Assembly: GCA_945888585.1 (NCBI GenBank) | Contig: CAMDAI010000080.1 | Span: 1 to 6,278 of the forward strand | Direction of reading: 5' to 3' | Length of the DNA stretch: 6,278 bases | Source: Rickettsia typhi | Lineage (GTDB): Bacteria > Pseudomonadota > Alphaproteobacteria > Rickettsiales > UBA1997 | Shown: positions 1 through 5,113 of the stretch, in pieces | Layout of the letters: every line of letters begins with the position of its first letter | Position numbering within the stretch: the stretch's first letter is position 1 | Position numbers and translations under genes: made by a program | The notes under the pieces: generated by a model | Databases searched by the model: none | The model's input: the letters and a program-made list of their open reading frames with translations, nothing else | Told to the model about the DNA's origin: nothing

Positions 1-1
1 T

Positions 2-586
2 AATCAGAATTATTCAGAAAAAATTAAGGAAACAATTAATATTCCTGAATTTATAAAACAAATTCCACCAAAAGAAACCAAGCAAGAGACTATTTATCCT
101 TCTAAAATTTTAAATTATAAAAATTTTCAATTTGAATTTGATAACCAAATTAATTTAGGAAAAATAATTCATAAAATACTGGAAATCGCCGTTAATAATA
201 AGAAAAAAAGCGATGATGAAAGAAAAATTTTAATTGAAAAATATTTAAAAGATAAATTTGCTTTAAATCAAACCGAGCAAAATAGCGTGATAAGTCAGGT
301 TTTAAATATTTTAGAAAATGAAAATTTTAAAGAAATTATAAAAAAAGATTGTCAAACTGAAGTTCCAATAACAGGTGAAATTGACGGAAAAATTATTTCT
401 GGAAAAATTGATTTATTGGTTACTGAGGAACATAAAATAACTATCATTGATTATAAAACTAATATCAATCAGGAAAACCAAGAAGATTTGGCCAGTAAAT
501 ATAAAATTCAATTAGATCTATACAAACAAATCCTTCAAAAAATTTATCCAAAAAAAGAAATTCTGTGTCTTTTAATGTGGATCTAA
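2..586 (+). CDS. addA: AddA double-strand-break repair helicase-nuclease, C-terminal part (5' end outside window)
   Basis: The reading frame is open from the first bases, so only the last 194 codons of a much larger gene are seen. The visible part is a RecB-family PD-(D/E)XK nuclease domain. A G-x3-H-x2-LE motif (GKIIHKILE, local residues 53-61) is followed by SGKIDLLV with the metal-binding Asp at 137, then IIDYKT with D150 and K152, then a QLDLYKQ helix matching the QxxxY motif. In the alphaproteobacterial AddA family this domain follows a UvrD-type helicase and, with AddB, processes DNA ends for RecA-dependent repair. The protein stops right after LLMWI, whereas family members usually continue for roughly ten more residues after this Trp; the -1 frame reads on as DLKFLIY to a TGA at 601-603. 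The gene converges on virB9 with only 10 nt between stops. Family assignment is firm; AddA rather than another RecB-like nuclease is likely but rests on the C-terminus alone. Confidence 0.8.
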   Translation, partial: NQNYSEKIKETINIPEFIKQIPPKETKQETIYPSKILNYKNFQFEFDNQINLGKIIHKILEIAVNNKKKSDDERKILIEKYLKDKFALNQTEQNSVISQVLNILENENFKEIIKKDCQTEVPITGEIDGKIISGKIDLLVTEEHKITIIDYKTNINQENQEDLASKYKIQLDLYKQILQKIYPKKEILCLLMWI

Positions 587-596
587 AATTTCTAAT

Positions 597-1472
597 TTAC
601 TGAACTGGCCTTTCAGCATTTCCTAAAGCAGGAGAACCTCCAAATGGGGTATAATTTTGAATACCAATTGGTGAAGTTGGAGCGGCAGGAGCAACTACTT
701 TCTTTTCACTTTCTTTGGAACCCGGAACCGGTTTTCCGGTTCTCATTAACATATTATTATAAACACAAACAATATCATTACCGTTTCTTAAGGTAAATTG
801 GGCAGCAATTCTTTCGACAATTAAATATTCTCCAGCGGCTCTAAAATTAACAAGTGATTCAAAACCAGAAGAATCAACACTGAAAATTGCTGGTAAATCT
901 CCACCTCTTTTAGTAAATTGAAAATAAGTAAATTCACCATTATCAAATACTTTTATAGGTGCAATTGATGGTTCACCAGTTAATTCATAATTGAAATTAT
1001 AAATACTAAGATTTCTCATATCTGGCTCATCAGAAATTGGAGCTTTAGGAAACTCTAAAATATTTTTATCTTTTTCATCAGGATAAACAAATTTTACGAC
1101 AAAGATTAGATCTTTATCATCAATACCCTTAGCTTCTTTGGCAGTTAATTCAAATTGATAAATCTTTTTATTGGTAATAACTGTCATATTGGTATCAGGC
1201 TTATCGCCTATTGGCTTAAGGAATAAGCGATTTCCTAAATGTTCGAAAAGCCATAGGGCTGGATTTCCCATTGAAATCGTAGAAACAGTTTCATCATCAT
1301 CAAATTCAATAAATCCTTGATAGGAATAATGCCCAATATAACGGTAAACATCATTAGGATTATAGACGTAAATCCTAAATTTCTTTTCATTTCCCAAGAA
1401 CCTTGGCAATTGCGAAGCATTAGCATTAACACTGAATAATAGTAATAATATGATAAAAATTATTTTTTTCAT
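597..1472 (-). CDS. virB9: VirB9, type IV secretion system outer-membrane core component
   Basis: This is a 291-residue VirB9/TrbG/CagX family protein. Residues 1-19 form a typical Sec signal peptide (MKK, a hydrophobic core of Ile/Leu, then ANA before the cleavage site). An N-terminal beta domain follows (about 30-135; note NPNDVYRYIGHYSYQGFIEFD). The C-terminal beta-sandwich lies at about 165-240 and carries the family hallmarks KVFDNGEFTYFQF, DLPAIFSVD, ESLVNFR and ERIAAQFTLRNG. In known P-type systems this domain binds VirB7 and VirB10 in the periplasmic/outer-membrane core. Both domains are present, unlike the shortened VirB9 paralogue reported in Rickettsia. A Pro/Ala/Gly/Ser-rich tail of about 50 residues follows the beta-sandwich. 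The ATG overlaps the virB8 stop as ATGA and has no SD sequence, which suggests translational coupling. No virB10 follows; the next gene downstream is addA on the other strand. Confidence 0.92.
   Translation of the reverse strand: MKKIIFIILLLLFSVNANASQLPRFLGNEKKFRIYVYNPNDVYRYIGHYSYQGFIEFDDDETVSTISMGNPALWLFEHLGNRLFLKPIGDKPDTNMTVITNKKIYQFELTAKEAKGIDDKDLIFVVKFVYPDEKDKNILEFPKAPISDEPDMRNLSIYNFNYELTGEPSIAPIKVFDNGEFTYFQFTKRGGDLPAIFSVDSSGFESLVNFRAAGEYLIVERIAAQFTLRNGNDIVCVYNNMLMRTGKPVPGSKESEKKVVAPAAPTSPIGIQNYTPFGGSPALGNAERPVQ
725..742. repeat. GC-rich perfect inverted repeat inside virB9
   Basis: GAACCGG (725-731) and CCGGTTC (736-742) are perfect reverse complements separated by TTTT, giving a 7-bp stem with a 4-nt loop. 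It lies in the codons for about residues 244-250 (RTGKPVP), at the start of the low-complexity tail of VirB9. Such a GC-rich palindrome stands out in this AT-rich sequence. There is no T-run after it on either strand, so it is not a standard intrinsic terminator. Function unknown. Confidence 0.7.
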
Positions 1473-2242
1473 TTTACTAAAAAGTTTTTATATTCAACCA
1501 CAGTAAATTCTAAATTTTTTTTAAGATTTTTTGCATCAATTCCGGGAAATTTAAATTTAATTTTAGCCAAATATTTTTGCTTATCATCGACAGTGCCATT
1601 ATCAAAATTTACAACATTATATCTAATTTCAACTTCTAATGGAAGTTCAATAGACATGAAATCTTTAGCACGGTCAACAAAATTATTTAACTCAATTCTT
1701 TTAAAAGCAAAAGAAGTAACTTTGACTGATCTGGTAATATTTTTTCCCCAATTCATAATTGGGCTAGAAGGATTATCTTTACTCATAAATTCCTGAAAAG
1801 CCCGATATTCAGTAATTGATGAATTATTTTTTATGGCAGCAAATTTTTTATTTAGAGCTTCAATATCAGCTTTTCTAAAATCAAAACTTTCTCTGTTTTT
1901 TAAATATTCAATTAATAAATATCTAACTACCGCTTCATCAATAGTTCTTATATCTTCAGAATTGCGTAAACTTTTAATAACCGGAATATATCTGGAAGTA
2001 TCTTTGGCTTTGATAACAACCGGAATATGCTCAACTAAAGGCAAAGAATTAAAAATAATACTTACCAAAACATAGCTTATTAGCAAACAAAGCATTGCAA
2101 TAAAAAACAACATGGTTCTTTCGCAGATAGGATTTACATAACGAAATACGTACCACTCCATAGCATCTTTAAAATACGACCCATCTTTGACTGATTGTTT
2201 AATAAACTGATTATACTCTTGCTGCTCCTGATCTGGTGTCAT
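1469..2242 (-). CDS. virB8: VirB8, type IV secretion system inner-membrane assembly factor
   Basis: This 257-residue protein has the classic VirB8 layout. A short cytoplasmic N-terminus contains YFKDAMEWYVFRYVNP. A single transmembrane helix spans about residues 43-67, with a hydrophobic core of Leu, Ile, Phe and Val. A periplasmic NTF2-like domain of about 185 residues follows. The stretch DEAVVRYLLIEYLKNRESFDF (about 102-122) and the late strands around ELPLEVEIRYNVVNF and KYLAKIKFKFPGI fit the VirB8 fold. In characterised systems VirB8 dimerises, links the inner-membrane complex to the periplasmic core and contacts VirB9 and VirB10. The gene starts 14 nt after the CinA-like gene with no convincing SD sequence, and its TGA overlaps the virB9 ATG. 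Many Rickettsiales carry more than one VirB8; whether this is the canonical copy or a paralogue cannot be decided from the window. Confidence 0.88.
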   Translation of the reverse strand: MTPDQEQQEYNQFIKQSVKDGSYFKDAMEWYVFRYVNPICERTMLFFIAMLCLLISYVLVSIIFNSLPLVEHIPVVIKAKDTSRYIPVIKSLRNSEDIRTIDEAVVRYLLIEYLKNRESFDFRKADIEALNKKFAAIKNNSSITEYRAFQEFMSKDNPSSPIMNWGKNITRSVKVTSFAFKRIELNNFVDRAKDFMSIELPLEVEIRYNVVNFDNGTVDDKQKYLAKIKFKFPGIDAKNLKKNLEFTVVEYKNFLVK

Positions 2243-2256
2243 GCTTAATTAAAAAA

Positions 2257-3000
2257 TTATTTTATACCAATTATAGCATTCTTTTTGATAGAATTTACGA
2301 TTAAAATCATTTTTGCAAATGATTTCTCTAAACTCATAATATCTGCGCTTCTAAATACCAAAGAAGTTCCTTTATTAAAAGGATAGCTTCCCATTGAAAC
2401 ATTAGGGAATTTTTTTTGTAGTTCTTCTAAATCTTTAGCTATAATACTTTCAGTTAAAGATATTTTTAGTTCTTTTGATAAAATTTTACTGCCACCAATC
2501 AATTCTTTTTTAGCTGCTTTAAACATTGCTCTCATAATTTTTGGAACGCCCGCCATAACAATCACATTATCAATAATAAAACCTGGGGCAGAACTTACAG
2601 GATTATCTAATAATCTTGATTTACTCGGCACATAAGCCATTTTTAATCTAGCCTCATTAATCCCAGCTTTTCCATAATAATGAATTAAAATTTGCTCGGC
2701 CTCTTTATTTTTTATTAATTTATCTCTGAAAGCTTTAGAAATTGCAAGAGAGGTAATATCATCATGAGTTGGGCCAATTCCTCCAGAAGTAAAAACGTAA
2801 GTAAACTTTCTTCTAAGAATATTTACTGCATCAATAATTTCTTTTTCAACATCAGGTACAACACGAACTTCTTTCAATGAAATTCCGATTTTAGCTAAAT
2901 TAATTGCCAAGAAATTCAAATTTTTATCTTTGGTTCTGCCGGATAAAATCTCATCTCCGATAATTATATAAGCTGCATTAATAAAATTATTATTTTTCAT
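2257..3000 (-). CDS. CinA N-domain / molybdopterin-binding (MoaB-Mog fold) protein, stand-alone
   Basis: This 247-residue protein matches the N-terminal domain of the competence/damage-inducible CinA family (COG1058, MoCF-binding fold). Visible motifs are [16 protein letters not shown] (12-27), [12 protein letters not shown] (70-81), NPVSSAPGF (133-141) and VMAGVP (148-153). GGIGPTHDD is the nucleotide/cofactor-binding signature of the fold. Full CinA proteins are about 400 residues and add a C-terminal nicotinamide-nucleotide amidase domain; that domain is absent here, as in many alphaproteobacterial stand-alone versions. In relatives the N domain is linked to ADP-ribose pyrophosphatase-type activity, but the role of this short form is not established and I do not assign one. 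No molybdenum-cofactor gene is nearby. It starts 14 nt after the tRNA-Arg 3' end with only AT-rich sequence between, so there is no SD sequence. It precedes virB8 by 14 nt and is probably co-transcribed. Confidence 0.85.
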   Translation of the reverse strand: MKNNNFINAAYIIIGDEILSGRTKDKNLNFLAINLAKIGISLKEVRVVPDVEKEIIDAVNILRRKFTYVFTSGGIGPTHDDITSLAISKAFRDKLIKNKEAEQILIHYYGKAGINEARLKMAYVPSKSRLLDNPVSSAPGFIIDNVIVMAGVPKIMRAMFKAAKKELIGGSKILSKELKISLTESIIAKDLEELQKKFPNVSMGSYPFNKGTSLVFRSADIMSLEKSFAKMILIVNSIKKNAIIGIK

Positions 3001-3014
3001 AAATTTAATAGTTT

Positions 3015-3091
3015 TGGTGCACCCGAGAGGATTTGAACCTCCAACCTTTGCCTTCGGAAAGCAACACTCTATCCAGTTGAGCTACGGATGC
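3015..3091 (-). tRNA. tRNA-Arg (anticodon CCG)
   Basis: This is a complete 77-nt cloverleaf on the minus strand. The acceptor stem pairs GCATCCG with CGGGTGC, followed by discriminator A and a genomically encoded CCA (3017-3015). The D arm is GCTC/GAGT with a 9-nt loop containing GG. The anticodon stem TTGCT/GGCAA encloses the loop TTCCGAA, so the anticodon is CCG (3057-3055), reading CGG codons. The variable loop is AGGTT, and the T arm is GGAGG/CCTCT with loop TTCAAAT. Arginine codons I read in the neighbouring genes are AGA, AGG or CGT rather than CGG, so this tRNA serves a rare codon here. It lies 29 nt after nfu and 14 nt before the CinA-like gene, in the same direction. A TATAAA box at 3107-3112 on the minus strand could be a private -10 element, but I see no good -35. 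Confidence 0.96.
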
Positions 3092-3120
3092 AGGTTAAAA
3101 ATACATTTTATATATTCAAC

Positions 3121-3684
3121 TTATTCTTCAGAAACTTGCTCAACCGAAACAACTTCTGGAACATAGTGTTTTAACATATTCTCAATTCCATTCTTCAAGG
3201 TAACTGTTGAACTTGGACATCCAGAACAAGAACCTTTTAACTCAAGAAGAACAACCCCATCTTCAAAACCACGATAAATAATATCACCACCATCCATTGC
3301 CACTGCCGGTCTAATTTTAACTTCCAATAATTCTTTAATTTGTTTTACAACATCACTGTCTGCTTCATTACTATCAGACTTCACTTCATCTTTATCATTA
3401 AAAATCGGTTTTTTTGAAATAAAAAAATCCATTATTGTTGTCAGAATTTCGGTTTTGATTTCTAACCAATTTTTATTATCAAATTTATTAACAGTAATAA
3501 AATCAGAACCAAAAAAAATCGAATCAACTCCAGAAATTTCAAATAATTGTTCGGCTAACTTTGATTTACCCAAAGCCTGATCTTTATTTTTATATTCAGT
3601 AATACGGTTACCCGCAACTTCCAATCCATCTGGAATAAATTTCATACTATTAGGATTAGGTGTTGGTTCGGTTTGTATAAACAT
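3121..3684 (-). CDS. nfu: Nfu/NifU-type iron-sulfur cluster scaffold or carrier
   Basis: This 187-residue protein has the two-domain build of alphaproteobacterial and mitochondrial NFU1. The Nfu N-terminal domain covers about 1-90 and opens with the diagnostic [32 protein letters not shown] is at 52-65. A short acidic Ser/Asp/Glu linker (about 95-111) follows. The NifU C-terminal domain (about 112-182) contains [13 protein letters not shown] and the cluster-binding CSGC motif at C153 and C156. Family members hold a 4Fe-4S cluster at a dimer interface and pass it to target enzymes such as lipoyl synthase. The ATG is fixed by the conserved N-terminus; upstream TGGAAA is a weak SD. It is the first gene of the minus-strand block nfu - tRNA-Arg - CinA-like - virB8 - virB9 and sits behind a good promoter. 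Confidence 0.95.
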   Translation of the reverse strand: MFIQTEPTPNPNSMKFIPDGLEVAGNRITEYKNKDQALGKSKLAEQLFEISGVDSIFFGSDFITVNKFDNKNWLEIKTEILTTIMDFFISKKPIFNDKDEVKSDSNEADSDVVKQIKELLEVKIRPAVAMDGGDIIYRGFEDGVVLLELKGSCSGCPSSTVTLKNGIENMLKHYVPEVVSVEQVSEE

Positions 3685-3730
3685 AAATTTCCATTTTCAT
3701 TAAAAAAACTAAGCTATTTTTCAAGCCTTA

Positions 3731-3759
3731 TTTATAACAAATTAATAATGTTTTTTCAA
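3731..3759 (-). promoter_or_regulatory. Sigma70-type promoter upstream of nfu
   Basis: Read on the minus strand, a -35 box TTGAAA (3759-3754) and a -10 box TATAAA (3736-3731) are separated by exactly 17 nt; each matches consensus at five of six positions. Transcription would start near 3724, giving nfu a leader of about 40 nt. This is the best promoter-like sequence in the window and probably drives the whole nfu-to-virB9 block. In such AT-rich DNA chance matches are common, so this is a prediction. A second TATAAT (3782-3777, minus) with a poorer -35 lies further upstream. Confidence 0.5.
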
Positions 3760-3771
3760 TTTAATTATATT
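3742..3771 (+). promoter_or_regulatory. Possible popZ promoter
   Basis: TTAATA (3742-3747) and TATATT (3766-3771), 18 nt apart, are weak -35/-10 matches that would start a popZ transcript near 3778 with a leader of about 85 nt. An alternative is TTGATT (3786-3791) with CAATAT (3809-3814), 17 nt apart, which has a poorer -10. The first candidate overlaps the opposing nfu promoter. Neither is strong; they are listed because popZ is a single gene that must be transcribed from this intergenic region. Confidence 0.22.
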
Positions 3772-3796
3772 TAACAATTATAGCGTTGATTATTAA

Positions 3797-3830
3797 GTTG
3801 GTAACTGACAATATTGTTAAGTTTGCTGAC
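3797..3830 (+). promoter_or_regulatory. Imperfect dyad / possible leader hairpin upstream of popZ
   Basis: The arms 3797-3811 and 3814-3830 can pair almost end to end around the 10-nt palindrome ACAATATTGT (3808-3817), with single-base bulges at 3819 and 3822. Four of the pairs are G-U wobbles that form only in plus-strand RNA, in the direction of popZ. It ends 32 nt before the popZ ATG and 18 nt before its SD sequence. It could be a structured 5' leader or an operator; if the downstream promoter candidate is the real one, the palindrome covers its -10 box. Confidence 0.35.
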
Positions 3831-3848
3831 TGATCTTAAAAAATTATT

Positions 3849-3852
3849 GGAG
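3849..3852 (+). promoter_or_regulatory. Shine-Dalgarno site of popZ
   Basis: GGAG lies 10 nt before the popZ ATG, within TTGGAGAAAA. It is the only clear SD sequence among the genes whose starts are in this window, and it supports the ATG at 3863. That start also preserves the conserved N-terminal helix of the family. Confidence 0.7.
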
Positions 3853-3862
3853 AAAACCCGAA

Positions 3863-5083
3863 ATGGCAGAGAAAAAAAATGATGCCACATCTATTCTGGC
3901 AAAAATTCGCCAAAAAATGAATAAAATTGAAAAATCTCATGATGAAATCAATTTAGACAACGAAATCCAAGATTTATTACCAATTTTAGATACGGAAAAT
4001 TATCAGCCAACTACTCAAACTAAATCTTCTATAAAAAATGAAGAAATTCCTGCAAAAAATAATTCAAAATTTGAGGATGATGATATTTTTGATGATATAA
4101 ATTTCAAAGAAGATGAATCGTCAAATGATGATGAAACAAATTCTGATCTTGATTTAGATGAATTGGTAAACTCCAAAACTCCTACTGAAACAACATCAAA
4201 ATCAACTAAAACCTCAGTTGAAAAAGATAAAAACAATGTCTTTGATGATGAAGATTTAAAATTAGATATTGATCTTGAAATTGAAGATAACGATGAATCC
4301 GAAGAAGAACAAGAAGAACAAGCCGAAGAAGATTTTGACGATATAAATTTAGAAGAATTAGAAGAGTCCGATGATAAAATTGATAATTTATCAGAAAGTT
4401 CTAAAGATCAATCAGTATCAGTTAAACAAAATACCAACCTAAAAACTTCAAAAGAAGAACAAGATGATGATATTTTAAATTTCGACTTTTTAGAAGAGGA
4501 GCAAGAAATCAAAAAGGAATCCACAACCTCATCAGAAAATAAAACTCAATCTACTTCTACTTTTAATAGAACAGAACTTCCTGAATTAGATGATTTAGAT
4601 GATATTGATGATATTGATGATTTACCAAAAATTGAAAAACAAAATTCTACTAATCATTCTTTAGATTTAGAAGAAGAATTTTCCAAAGAAGATTCTGTTG
4701 ATGAGAATGATGATGATCTTCTTGAAGAAGAAGATGATGATTTTCTTGAAGAAGAAATTGATGATAAGAAAGAATATGATAGAAAAATTCCTGATCAAAA
4801 CCACCAATCTTATCAACAGCAATCTAAACCAGATATGATATCTAAAAAGGTAATGGATGAAGCTCAGCAATCAATCAAAAAATTAGTACAAGCAGTTCCA
4901 AAAAAACAAGAAATGCTCTTTGAAAGATCTCCAGCTTTTAGATCGGGAGAAACTATTGAAGACATAGTAACTTCAATGCTCAGACCAAAATTAGAACAAT
5001 GGTTTAATGAAAATTTACCAATGATGGTCGAAAAAATTGTTCGTGAAGAAATTAAGAAAATTATCCCAAAACACGAAGATTAG
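3863..5083 (+). CDS. popZ: PopZ-like polar organising protein (DUF2497) with a very long acidic linker
   Basis: This 406-residue protein has three parts. The N-terminal helix (about 8-27, ATSILAKIRQKMNKIE) resembles the partner-binding helix of Caulobacter PopZ (MEEILASIRRIISED). A low-complexity linker from about 30 to 340 is dominated by Asp, Glu, Ser, Asn and Lys, has few prolines and no predicted fold. The C-terminus (about 354-403) matches the PopZ oligomerisation region: SGETIEDIVTSMLRPKLEQW then NENLPMMVEKIVREEIKKI. In Caulobacter PopZ (about 177 residues) forms a polar condensate that anchors ParB-parS and recruits cell-cycle regulators. The protein here is more than twice as long, and all the extra length is in the linker. 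It has no signal peptide or membrane segment, so it is cytosolic. The gene is a single transcription unit: divergent from nfu, convergent with kdsD, and with its own SD. The homology call is good; the cellular role is inferred from the family. Confidence 0.85.
   Translation: MAEKKNDATSILAKIRQKMNKIEKSHDEINLDNEIQDLLPILDTENYQPTTQTKSSIKNEEIPAKNNSKFEDDDIFDDINFKEDESSNDDETNSDLDLDELVNSKTPTETTSKSTKTSVEKDKNNVFDDEDLKLDIDLEIEDNDESEEEQEEQAEEDFDDINLEELEESDDKIDNLSESSKDQSVSVKQNTNLKTSKEEQDDDILNFDFLEEEQEIKKESTTSSENKTQSTSTFNRTELPELDDLDDIDDIDDLPKIEKQNSTNHSLDLEEEFSKEDSVDENDDDLLEEEDDDFLEEEIDDKKEYDRKIPDQNHQSYQQQSKPDMISKKVMDEAQQSIKKLVQAVPKKQEMLFERSPAFRSGETIEDIVTSMLRPKLEQWFNENLPMMVEKIVREEIKKIIPKHED
4589..4624 (+). 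repeat. Four 9-nt tandem repeats in the popZ linker
   Basis: Four consecutive copies of a GATGAT plus Leu/Ile codon unit encode DDL-DDI-DDI-DDL (residues 243-254), directly preceded by ELPEL and followed by PKIEK. The second and third copies are identical at the DNA level, which suggests slippage-driven expansion. Confidence 0.85.
4709..4756 (+). repeat. 24-nt tandem duplication in the popZ linker
   Basis: Two adjacent 24-nt units (4709-4732 and 4733-4756) are identical except for one C/T difference. Each has the form (GAT)3, two Leu/Phe codons, (GAA)3, and they encode DDDLLEEE and DDDFLEEE (residues 283-298). The near-identity, including at third positions, points to a recent in-frame duplication that lengthened the acidic linker. 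Confidence 0.9.
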
Positions 5084-5113
5084 TTAATTCTTAAATAGAT
5101 TGATTTGGTTATT

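Noticed and set aside
1235..1432. Minus-strand open frame of 65 codons inside virB9
   Set aside because: It is an alternative-frame shadow of virB9, which has clear domain support in its own frame.
1593..2075. Two plus-strand open frames opposite virB8
   Set aside because: They are antisense to a well-supported gene, and their content is the complement of VirB8 codons.
3015..3091. tRNA-Arg as an integration site for a mobile element
   Set aside because: No integrase, no repeat of the tRNA 3' end and no change in composition is visible on either side.
3761..3774. TTAA-N6-TTAA as a CtrA box upstream of popZ
   Set aside because: The known CtrA consensus has a 7-nt spacer; the spacing is wrong and such matches are frequent in AT-rich DNA.
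4667..4870. Hydrophobic open frame on the minus strand, rich in Phe, Ile and Leu, opposite popZ
   Set aside because: It is the antisense reading of GAT/GAA-rich codons, which automatically gives a hydrophobic low-complexity translation; it has no SD and no family resemblance.
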